DNA of 6,883 nt from Pyramidobacter sp. (GTDB lineage: Bacteria > Synergistota > Synergistia > Synergistales > Dethiosulfovibrionaceae). The notes below the pieces were generated by a model. It ran no database searches, was not told the origin of the DNA, and saw nothing but the letters and a program-made list of their open reading frames with translations. Below are positions 1-4,646 of this stretch, piece after piece. The position numbers were made by a program, and so were the translations under genes. Where the stretch lies: contig JAGAYQ010000467.1 in assembly GCA_017940445.1 (NCBI GenBank), positions 1 to 6,883 of the forward strand, written 5' to 3'. Numbering within the stretch: position 1 is the first letter of the stretch; each line of letters starts with the position of its first letter.

Positions 1-115
1 AGTCAACATCGGCCCGCGCAACTACGACGTTCATTCCACCCGCGAGCGCATGGAGATCGCCACGCTCGGCCAGGCCTATGAACTGCTCTGCGCCATCCTG
101 CGCGAACTGGATTAG
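1..115 (+). CDS. C-terminal end of a PepD-like Xaa-His dipeptidase (M20 family), partial
   Basis: Only the last 37 codons are inside the window; the frame is open from base 2 to the TAG at 113-115. The tail has the pattern I-G-P-R-N-Y, then D-V-H-S, then E-R-M-E-I-A and a final helix ending in R-E-L-D. This resembles the C-terminus of aminoacyl-histidine dipeptidases (PepD, M20C-type), where an HSxxERxEIA segment carries the last zinc-ligand histidine and is followed by a helix of about 20 residues. Such enzymes are cytoplasmic zinc or cobalt peptidases that cleave Xaa-His and other dipeptides. The catalytic core lies outside the window, so the assignment rests on this motif alone. Another M20 or M28-like peptidase is the main alternative. 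The gene ends before a bidirectional terminator and converges with the amidohydrolase gene. Confidence 0.7.
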   Translation, partial: VNIGPRNYDVHSTRERMEIATLGQAYELLCAILRELD

Positions 116-157
116 ATACACGGTTCTGCTGCCCGCGCATTAAGCGAACAGATACAG

Positions 158-211
158 AAAAAACTCCCGAAGGAGCTGCCCGCGCTTGGCGAACTCCTTC
201 GGGAGTTTTTT
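158..211. terminator. Bidirectional intrinsic terminator between convergent genes
   Basis: CTCCCGAAGGAG (164-175) pairs perfectly with CTCCTTCGGGAG (194-205). It is preceded by AAAAAA (158-163) and followed by TTTTTT (206-211), so both strands present a 12 bp GC-rich stem followed by six Ts. The 18-base loop holds a small GCC/GGC inner pairing. It lies between the dipeptidase stop (115) on the plus strand and the amidohydrolase stop (226) on the minus strand, where a shared terminator is expected. Confidence 0.93.
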
Positions 212-225
212 CGCATGACTGTTTA

Positions 226-1401
226 CTACTGCGCCGTCTCTGCCAGGAAGTCGGCGGCAAACTGGGCCATCACGGCCGCGCCGCGCTTGAGCACGGCTTC
301 GTCGACGTCGTACTTTTCCTGATGGTTGGTGTAGATATAGCCCTTCTTCTCATCGCGGCTGCCGAGGAAGCCGAAGATGTAGCGGGTCTTCTGGCCGTAC
401 CAGGAGAAGTCCTCGCTGCCCATGATCGTCGGCATGTGGCCGACGCCTTCTTCGCCGTAGAGCTTGACGACCGCGTCGTGGGCGATGCGGTTGAGCTGTT
501 CGTCGCTGTTGATGACCGGCTCGGTGAGGTATTGGTATTCAAGCTCTGCCTTGGCGCCGAACGCAGAGGCCACGGACGTGATGACCTGACGCATTTTGTC
601 CTCGACGAACGTGCCGGACGCGAACGTGCGCACGGTGCCTTCCATGACGACCTCGCGAGGCGTGCAGTTCCAGCGGTCGCCGCCGGAGATCGTGCCGATG
701 GTAAGGACGAGGGGATTGAGCGGATCGTTCATGCGCGACACGCACTGCTGAAGGCTGCTGATGATCTCAGCTGAAGCGGTGATCGCGTCGATGCCAAGAT
801 GCGGCGCCGAGCCGTGAGCCGACACACCGGTGACCTTGATCTTGAACATGTGGCAGCAGGCCATGCGGTTGCCGGGGGTAACGTCAATAAGGCCGCTCTC
901 CACGGTGCCCCAGATGTGAGCGCCATAGATCGCGTCGACGCCGTCGACGGCGCCTTCCTTGACCATCGCCAGCGCGCCGGTGGCGATTTCCTCGGCGGGC
1001 TGAACGACGAGGCGCACGTTGCCGTGCAGTTCGTCCTTGATCTCGTTGAGGATCTTGGCCGCTCCCAGCAGCATCGCCATGTGATTGTCATGGCCGCAGG
1101 CGTGCATCTTGCCCTCGTTGCGGGAGGCGAACGGCAGGCCCGTTTCTTCCTTCACAGGCAGAGCGTCGATGTCGGAGCGGAGGGCGACCGTCTTGCCCGG
1201 ATGACCTCCGTGGATCGTGGCGATCAGACCGTGGCAGGTCTTCATTTCGACGATGTCGGTCACGCCCATCGCGTCAAGGTCGCGCTTCATCGAGGCGCAG
1301 GTCTCGACTTCTTCGTTTGACAGCTCAGGGCAGGTGTGGTAGTAACAGCGGCGCTCGATGATATAGGGTTCGTATTTTTCAGCAAGAGCTTTGATATCCA
1401 T
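226..1401 (-). CDS. M20D family metallo-amidohydrolase (N-acyl amino acid / hippurate hydrolase type)
   Basis: The 391-residue protein has the length and motifs of the M20D amidohydrolases (hippuricase, N-acetyl or N-acyl amino acid hydrolases, AbgA/AbgB-like, IAA-amino acid hydrolases), which cleave an amide bond between an acyl or aryl group and an amino acid in the cytoplasm. Visible motifs are the N-terminal HxxPELSxEE (about 22-31), RSDIDALP (75-82), HACGHDNH (100-107; C102 and H104 as metal ligands), QPAEE (134-138; E137/E138 catalytic and metal), GAHIW (H162), the lid-domain SAHGSAPHLGID (194-205), MGSEDFSWY (327-335) and NHQEKYD (H360). All expected ligands are present, so it should be active. 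The start is supported by AAGGAAGG about nine bases upstream of the ATG. The gene lies downstream of a carrier gene on the same strand, which suggests the carrier brings in its substrate. The substrate cannot be read from sequence; indole-acetyl, benzoyl, acetyl and p-aminobenzoyl conjugates all remain possible. Confidence 0.93.
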   Translation of the reverse strand: MDIKALAEKYEPYIIERRCYYHTCPELSNEEVETCASMKRDLDAMGVTDIVEMKTCHGLIATIHGGHPGKTVALRSDIDALPVKEETGLPFASRNEGKMHACGHDNHMAMLLGAAKILNEIKDELHGNVRLVVQPAEEIATGALAMVKEGAVDGVDAIYGAHIWGTVESGLIDVTPGNRMACCHMFKIKVTGVSAHGSAPHLGIDAITASAEIISSLQQCVSRMNDPLNPLVLTIGTISGGDRWNCTPREVVMEGTVRTFASGTFVEDKMRQVITSVASAFGAKAELEYQYLTEPVINSDEQLNRIAHDAVVKLYGEEGVGHMPTIMGSEDFSWYGQKTRYIFGFLGSRDEKKGYIYTNHQEKYDVDEAVLKRGAAVMAQFAADFLAETAQ

Positions 1402-1440
1402 TGTGATGACCTTCCTTATTATAGATGAATGAGTGTCTTG

Positions 1441-1471
1441 AAAAAATGTCGCGGCGTGCGAGGCCGCGACA
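1441..1471 (-). terminator. Intrinsic terminator or attenuator hairpin between transporter and amidohydrolase genes
   Basis: Read on the minus strand, TGTCGCGGC (complement of 1463-1471) pairs with GCCGCGACA (complement of 1447-1455) around a 7-base loop and runs straight into six Ts (complement of 1441-1446). This is a canonical rho-independent structure. It starts 15 bases after the transporter stop (1487) and ends 39 bases before the amidohydrolase start. It would reduce or block transcription passing from the transporter gene into the amidohydrolase gene. On the plus strand the T-run is missing, so it acts in one direction only. Confidence 0.82.
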
Positions 1472-1486
1472 CAGGAACAGAAAAGT

Positions 1487-2695
1487 CTAGAAGAAATTGG
1501 CGAAGATGCCGGCGATGAACACCGACGCGATCGTCACGGTGGTGAAGCCGCCGACCAGCATGGGAGGCATCAGCTCACCCATGAGGTAGTCCATCTCCTC
1601 GTCGTTCTCAGCCAGAGCCTTGCAGATCGACTCGGTGAGCACGGCGTTGGGCGGGAAGCCGTAAAGAGCCGTCAGCGACGTGGACAGCGCCAGCGGCCAC
1701 GACAGGCCGACGACCTTGGCGGCGAAGAACGAAGCGACGAGCATGCCGGATACGCCGATGACGATGAGGATCACGAGCGGCGTGATGATCTCGCCGAGCA
1801 TCTGAGGCGTGCAGTCCTTGAGGCCGTCGAAGATGTACATCATCAGAGCGAACATGAGGATGCCGGACGAATTGGCTTTGCCCAGCGAGTTCTCGTCAAG
1901 GAAGCCGATCGACGTGAAGAACACGCCAAGCAGCAGACACCAGATCGCGCCCGAGATCTTGCCGATGGGGCCGAACGACACGCCGCCCAGCAGGGTGGCC
2001 ATGTAGCCGACGATACCGAGCTTGAGCAGGATGACGACAGCACTGTCGAACTTCTTGGGCAGAGGAGGCAGCAGCTTGCGTTTGGTGGCAGCAGCAGCCT
2101 TGACAGCCTGCTCTTCTTCAGCGGCGGAAACCTTGCCGGCGCGGAAGTCCTTGATCAGGCGGCGTCCTTCTCCCTGAAGGAAGATAGCCGTCAGCGGATA
2201 GCCGGCGAATCCCTGAACGCAGTACACGGCGATGGCGTACACGCCCACAGCCGTCAGTCCCTTGGCGACGGCGGCGTCGCGCATCAGCTTGGCGGCGATG
2301 ATACCGCCCGTGAGCGGAGGCAGACCGGCGATCATGTAAGCACGATCCATGAACAGGGGGCAGAGGAAGTAGCCGACGGCGCACATGCCGGCCAGACCGG
2401 CCAGCGCCACGACGACGACCTTCCACTGTTCCATCAGCTGCTTGAAGCTGATGATCGTGCCCATGTGCACGATGAGCAGGAAGATGGCCATCGCACCGCC
2501 CCAGGGCATGAGCATGGCGTTGGTGACGACCTCCTTGGGAAGTCCGTGCCAGTAGCACCACAGCATCAGGCAGGCGGTGACGAACACCGAGGGGATCCAC
2601 GCCTTGGTGATCGTGGAGACCCATTCGCCGGCCACGTAGAGCAGCGCGCAGAGCACAAAAGCAGCCATGAAATTGTACTTGAGAACTTCGAGCAT
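1487..2695 (-). CDS. Multi-pass secondary transporter with two repeated halves, GltS-like in size and layout (family uncertain)
   Basis: The protein is 402 residues and almost entirely hydrophobic helices, with a single large hydrophilic, charged loop (about 174-218) between two membrane halves. The halves look like repeats. Each has a helix ending near an amphipathic stretch (FKQLMEQ at 84-90; CTPQMLGEI at 295-303), a Val/Ile/Ala/Gly-rich helix (92-112; 305-325), and a small-residue Gly/Pro-rich segment (GLPPLTGG at 124-131; YGFPPNA at 345-351) that could be re-entrant. Two halves around a central loop, about 400 residues and Gly/Pro-rich hairpins recall glutamate:sodium (ESS/GltS) and 2-hydroxycarboxylate carriers. 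I do not recognise a family signature, so treat it as an unassigned ion-coupled carrier. I chose the ATG at 2695 because AAGGAG lies nine bases upstream. An in-frame start at 2746 would add 17 hydrophilic residues without a good ribosome site. The neighbouring amidohydrolase suggests an acylated amino acid or related carboxylate as substrate (inference). Confidence 0.72.
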   Translation of the reverse strand: MLEVLKYNFMAAFVLCALLYVAGEWVSTITKAWIPSVFVTACLMLWCYWHGLPKEVVTNAMLMPWGGAMAIFLLIVHMGTIISFKQLMEQWKVVVVALAGLAGMCAVGYFLCPLFMDRAYMIAGLPPLTGGIIAAKLMRDAAVAKGLTAVGVYAIAVYCVQGFAGYPLTAIFLQGEGRRLIKDFRAGKVSAAEEEQAVKAAAATKRKLLPPLPKKFDSAVVILLKLGIVGYMATLLGGVSFGPIGKISGAIWCLLLGVFFTSIGFLDENSLGKANSSGILMFALMMYIFDGLKDCTPQMLGEIITPLVILIVIGVSGMLVASFFAAKVVGLSWPLALSTSLTALYGFPPNAVLTESICKALAENDEEMDYLMGELMPPMLVGGFTTVTIASVFIAGIFANFF

Positions 2696-2700
2696 CTTAT

Positions 2701-2710
2701 CCCTCTCCTT
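2701..2710 (-). promoter_or_regulatory. Ribosome binding site fixing the transporter start
   Basis: The minus strand reads AAGGAGAGGG, with the AAGGAG core at the complement of 2705-2710. It stands nine bases before the ATG at 2695. The alternative in-frame start at 2746 lacks such a site, so the shorter protein is preferred. Confidence 0.85.
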
Positions 2711-2722
2711 TTTGAGATATGC

Positions 2723-2780
2723 TTTCCCGTGCAGCCGCCAGAGCACAGCGTCAGCGCGAGACGACGGGAAACACTCCCGT
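2723..2780 (-). promoter_or_regulatory. Transporter mRNA leader with two mutually exclusive hairpins
   Basis: In the leftward transcript, ACGGGA (complement of 2775-2780) can pair with TCCCGT (complement of 2764-2769) in a small 6 bp hairpin with a 5-base loop. The same middle segment, extended to TTTCCCGT (complement of 2764-2771), can instead pair over 8 bp with ACGGGAAA (complement of 2723-2730) further downstream. The shared central arm makes the two structures exclusive. The 33-base loop of the second is GC-rich and holds short CGCTGACGCTG-like self-complementarity. Neither structure covers the ribosome site at 2705-2710 and no T-run follows, so a control role is possible but unproven. 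Confidence 0.35.
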
Positions 2781-2793
2781 GACAGTATGAAAA

Positions 2794-2822
2794 ATTATAT
2801 ATTTTTTTACGGAAAAAAGCAA
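2794..2822 (-). promoter_or_regulatory. Leftward sigma-70 type promoter for the transporter gene
   Basis: On the minus strand, TTGCTT (complement of 2817-2822) is followed after exactly 17 bases by a perfect TATAAT (complement of 2794-2799). Transcription would begin near 2787, giving a leader of about 91 bases before the transporter ATG. A-rich DNA directly upstream (2831-2851) could serve as an UP element. Confidence 0.7.
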
Positions 2823-2830
2823 ATGACGTT

Positions 2831-2850
2831 TCAGTTTTTTTCAGTTTTTT
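2831..2850. repeat. Tandem 10-base repeat forming phased A/T tracts
   Basis: TCAGTTTTTT occurs twice in exact tandem (2831-2840, 2841-2850) and a third partial copy begins at 2851. The T7 runs (2835-2841, 2845-2851) are one helical turn apart. They also fall roughly in phase with the A6 run at 2813-2818 and the T7 run at 2802-2808. Such spacing is known to bend DNA. The repeat sits just upstream of the leftward -35 box. Confidence 0.75.
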
Positions 2851-2872
2851 TCAAATAAGAACATTTATATCA

Positions 2873-2900
2873 CAGAATTTGTACGAAATTGCTCATTCTG
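2873..2900. promoter_or_regulatory. Possible operator: nested inverted repeats between the divergent promoters
   Basis: AATTT (2876-2880) and AAATT (2886-2890) form a short quasi-palindrome around GTACG. It is overlapped by a wider CAGAAT (2873-2878) / ATTCTG (2895-2900) inverted repeat. It lies about 50 to 80 bases upstream of both promoters' -35 boxes, where a regulator could act on both directions. In AT-rich DNA short inverted repeats arise easily by chance. Confidence 0.22.
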
Positions 2901-2938
2901 AGAGACTCGTTCCCTCGGGCATTTACATTTATAAAATA

Positions 2939-2967
2939 TTGACAAAACAAATTCTGCCGGGTATTAT
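2939..2967 (+). promoter_or_regulatory. Rightward sigma-70 type promoter of the TRAP operon
   Basis: A perfect -35 box TTGACA (2939-2944) is separated by exactly 17 bases from TATTAT (2962-2967), one mismatch from the -10 consensus. The expected start point is near 2974, about 59 bases before the dctP ATG. The near-consensus match predicts strong expression unless repressed, which fits a gene for an abundant receptor protein. Confidence 0.85.
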
Positions 2968-2977
2968 TATTTCTAAA

Positions 2978-2998
2978 TTGGTCGGATGGTCCGGCCAA
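2978..2998 (+). promoter_or_regulatory. Candidate operator or leader hairpin just after the dctP transcription start
   Basis: TTGGTCGG (2978-2985) pairs with CCGGCCAA (2991-2998) with one G-T wobble and a 5-base loop. Inside it, TGGTCCGGCCA (2987-2997) is a near-palindrome that differs at one position from the TGGTCnGACCA pattern known for FadR-type GntR regulators. It begins a few bases after the predicted transcription start, a classic place for a repressor site. No T-run follows on the plus strand, so it is not a terminator. Confidence 0.4.
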
Positions 2999-3032
2999 AA
3001 TTGAGCACAAACACGCAAGGAGGTCTTTTTGT

Positions 3033-4016
3033 ATGAGAAAGAACCGTTTCTTCCGTCTGCTGCTGGCCGCACTGGCCGCGAGCGTGGTGTTTGCCGCCTG
3101 CGCCGACGCGCGCGTGATCAAAGTCGGACATACCGGCACGAAGGATCACTATTACCAGATGTATCTTGAGAACTGGGCGAAGGCTGTGACGGAGCGCACG
3201 AACGGCCGCTACACGTTCGAAATCTATCCCTCCGACCTGTACGGCAAGCCCAATCAGCTGATCGAAGGCTGCCAGCTGGGAACTTCCGACATGGTGCTGG
3301 CGACGGGCTCGCTGCTTTCGTCGTACAGCAAGATCGTCGGCGTTCTCGACCTGCCCTTCCTGTTCGCGAGCGAGAAGGAAGCCAGCTACGTGCTCAACGG
3401 ACCGATCGGCGACGAGCTTTCCGCCTCGCTGGCCGAGAAGAACCTGATCGTCCTCGCCTGGTGGGAGAACGGCATGCGTCACCTGTTCCCGCCCCGTCCG
3501 GTCAACAAGCCTGAAGACCTCAAGGGTCTGAAGCTGCGCGTCATCAACTCCAAGCCGATGATCGAGACGATCAACGCGATGGGCGCGATCGCCGTTCCCA
3601 TGGCGTTCAACGATGTGTACTCGGCCTGGCAGATGAAGACGATCGACGGCTGCGAAGGCACGATCACCCACATGCTCACTCAGAAGTACTATGAGCTGAC
3701 CAAGACGGCCGCCCTGCTGTGGTACATGCACGTGCCGAATCCTCTGATCATGTCGAAGAAGCTCTGGGGCCGCATCCCCGATGCTGACAAGGCGATCTTC
3801 ATCGACGAGGCCAAGAAGATGAGCGTGTTCTCGTTCGACTTCCAGGCCAAGGCCGACGAAGGCGACATCAAGAAGTGCGAAGAGCTGGGCGTCGTCTTCA
3901 CGCGTCCCGACCGTCAGCCGTTCATCGACCTCTGCAAGCCGGTCTGGGAGATCTTCCGTCCTGATTACGGCGACATGATCGACCGCATCATCGCCGAGGC
4001 GAAGAAGGCTCAGTAA
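3033..4016 (+). CDS. dctP: TRAP transporter solute-binding receptor, DctP family
   Basis: The 327-residue protein is the extracytoplasmic receptor that captures a substrate, usually a carboxylate, and delivers it to the DctQM membrane complex. A signal peptide is clear: MRKNRFFR, a hydrophobic core (9-22), then ACADA before RVIKVGHT, so cleavage after A26 fits; C23 also allows a weak lipoprotein reading. Family features are IKVGHT near the mature N-terminus, PSDLYGKPNQLIEG (66-79), LDLPFLF (105-111), WENGMRH (144-150), GLKLRV with R169 (the conserved arginine that salt-bridges substrate carboxylates), and PMAFNDVYSAWQMKTIDG (189-206). The start has an ideal AAGGAGG eight bases upstream. The motif after DG is CEGT, where many family members have QENP, so the ligand pocket may differ. 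dctQ and dctM follow after a hairpin. The substrate is unknown; a carboxylated compound is likely. Confidence 0.95.
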   Translation: MRKNRFFRLLLAALAASVVFAACADARVIKVGHTGTKDHYYQMYLENWAKAVTERTNGRYTFEIYPSDLYGKPNQLIEGCQLGTSDMVLATGSLLSSYSKIVGVLDLPFLFASEKEASYVLNGPIGDELSASLAEKNLIVLAWWENGMRHLFPPRPVNKPEDLKGLKLRVINSKPMIETINAMGAIAVPMAFNDVYSAWQMKTIDGCEGTITHMLTQKYYELTKTAALLWYMHVPNPLIMSKKLWGRIPDADKAIFIDEAKKMSVFSFDFQAKADEGDIKKCEELGVVFTRPDRQPFIDLCKPVWEIFRPDYGDMIDRIIAEAKKAQ

Positions 4017-4051
4017 TATAGCACAGCGCCCTTAGCGGCACACGATGGTTC

Positions 4052-4094
4052 TCAGGGCAACGGGGCGGAGTCCGTTCCGTTGCCCTGATTCATT
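4052..4094 (+). terminator. Strong hairpin with T-rich tail between dctP and dctQ (partial terminator)
   Basis: TCAGGGCAACGG (4052-4063) pairs perfectly over 12 bp with CCGTTGCCCTGA (4077-4088) around a 13-base loop, followed by TTCATTTTT. The T-run is interrupted by CA, so termination may be incomplete. Its place after the receptor gene and before the membrane genes matches the known arrangement in many binding-protein operons, where such a structure lets the receptor be made in excess by terminating or by protecting the upstream mRNA end. Confidence 0.72.
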
Positions 4095-4113
4095 TTTCAT
4101 GGTTTTTTATAAT
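4086..4113 (+). promoter_or_regulatory. Possible weak internal promoter before dctQ
   Basis: A perfect TATAAT stands at 4108-4113 in an AT-rich stretch. The predicted start near 4120 would leave the AAGGAGG of dctQ (4136-4142) intact. The -35 region is poor (TGATTC at 4086-4091, 16-base spacer), so the match may be chance within a T-rich terminator tail. Confidence 0.28.
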
Positions 4114-4148
4114 TTTTTCAGAACGAAATCCTGGCAAGGAGGCTTTTT

Positions 4149-4646
4149 ATGCTCAAACTGCTCAAGGCGGTCAACGATCTGATCACGAAGATCACGCACG
4201 CCGCGCTCGTGTTTTTCATGTCGGGCATGGTGGCGCTGATCTTCGCGCAGGTCATCTACCGCTACATCCTCAAGCAGCCGCTCTCGTGGTCGGAGGAGCT
4301 GGCGAAGTATTTCTTCTCGTGCATCATCTTCTTCGGCGCGGTCATCCTGTACCGCGAGGAGAAGCACATCAACATGTCGATGGCGCTCGATTCGGTCAGG
4401 AACAAGACGTTCAAGCGAGTTGTGAAGTTCCTCTGCGATCTGCTGATCATCCTGTTTTTGTGCATCATGACGTTCTACACGTTCCCGCTGGCCTACGACA
4501 TCCTCAAGCTGGGCGGCGTGTCGCCGTCGATGGAGTGGCTGAAGTTCGGCTGGATCTTCATGATCGTGCCGGTGGCGAGCGCGCTGTCGCTGCTGATGAT
4601 GCTCGAAGTGCTGCTCAAGTCGTTTGCGGCGAAGGAGGGAAAATAA
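4149..4646 (+). CDS. dctQ: TRAP transporter small membrane subunit, DctQ family
   Basis: The 165-residue protein has four predicted membrane helices (about 16-39, 52-70, 92-114, 130-156) and the hallmark DctQ segment RYILKQPLSWSEELAKYFF (38-56) followed by FFGAVILYREEKHINM (61-76). These match the small TRAP membrane subunit, which associates with DctM and helps receive the loaded receptor. Length and helix count are typical. The start is supported by AAGGAGG six bases upstream (4136-4142). The 132-base gap after dctP contains a hairpin, whereas dctM follows with no gap, so dctQ and dctM are probably made in equal amounts and less than dctP. Confidence 0.93.
   Translation: MLKLLKAVNDLITKITHAALVFFMSGMVALIFAQVIYRYILKQPLSWSEELAKYFFSCIIFFGAVILYREEKHINMSMALDSVRNKTFKRVVKFLCDLLIILFLCIMTFYTFPLAYDILKLGGVSPSMEWLKFGWIFMIVPVASALSLLMMLEVLLKSFAAKEGK

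Noticed and set aside
128..185. 11-base direct repeat GCTGCCCGCGC at 128-138 and 175-185
   Set aside because: One copy is mostly in the terminator loop; a short GC-rich repeat like this is easily chance and shows no attachment-site or insertion features.
322..1320. Long plus-strand open frames (322-774, 799-1320) across the amidohydrolase gene
   Set aside because: They lie antisense to a gene with complete M20D motifs; the translations are low-complexity A/D/R/H-rich as expected for a GC-rich shadow frame, and they lack ribosome sites.
1418..1423. Perfect TATAAT on the minus strand ahead of the amidohydrolase
   Set aside because: Transcripts would begin within the ribosome binding site, and no good -35 box is found at 16-18 bases, so a working promoter is unlikely.
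2696..2746. N-terminal extension of the transporter starting at 2746
   Set aside because: The upstream ATG has no good ribosome site and adds a charged 17-residue segment, while AAGGAG is well placed before the ATG at 2695.
2667..2858. Small plus-strand open frame in the divergent intergenic region
   Set aside because: It starts antisense to the transporter N-terminus, crosses the leader and promoter, lacks a ribosome site, and codes no recognisable protein.
3085..3105. Lipoprotein signal (C23) in DctP
   Set aside because: The residue at -3 is Phe, unlike the usual Leu, and the ADA/R site at residue 26 fits ordinary signal peptidase cleavage just before the mature IKVGHT; kept only as a remark in the gene entry.
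2973..3731. 252-codon minus-strand open frame over dctP and its promoter
   Set aside because: It is antisense to a clear DctP gene, has shadow-like composition, and runs over the TRAP promoter region.
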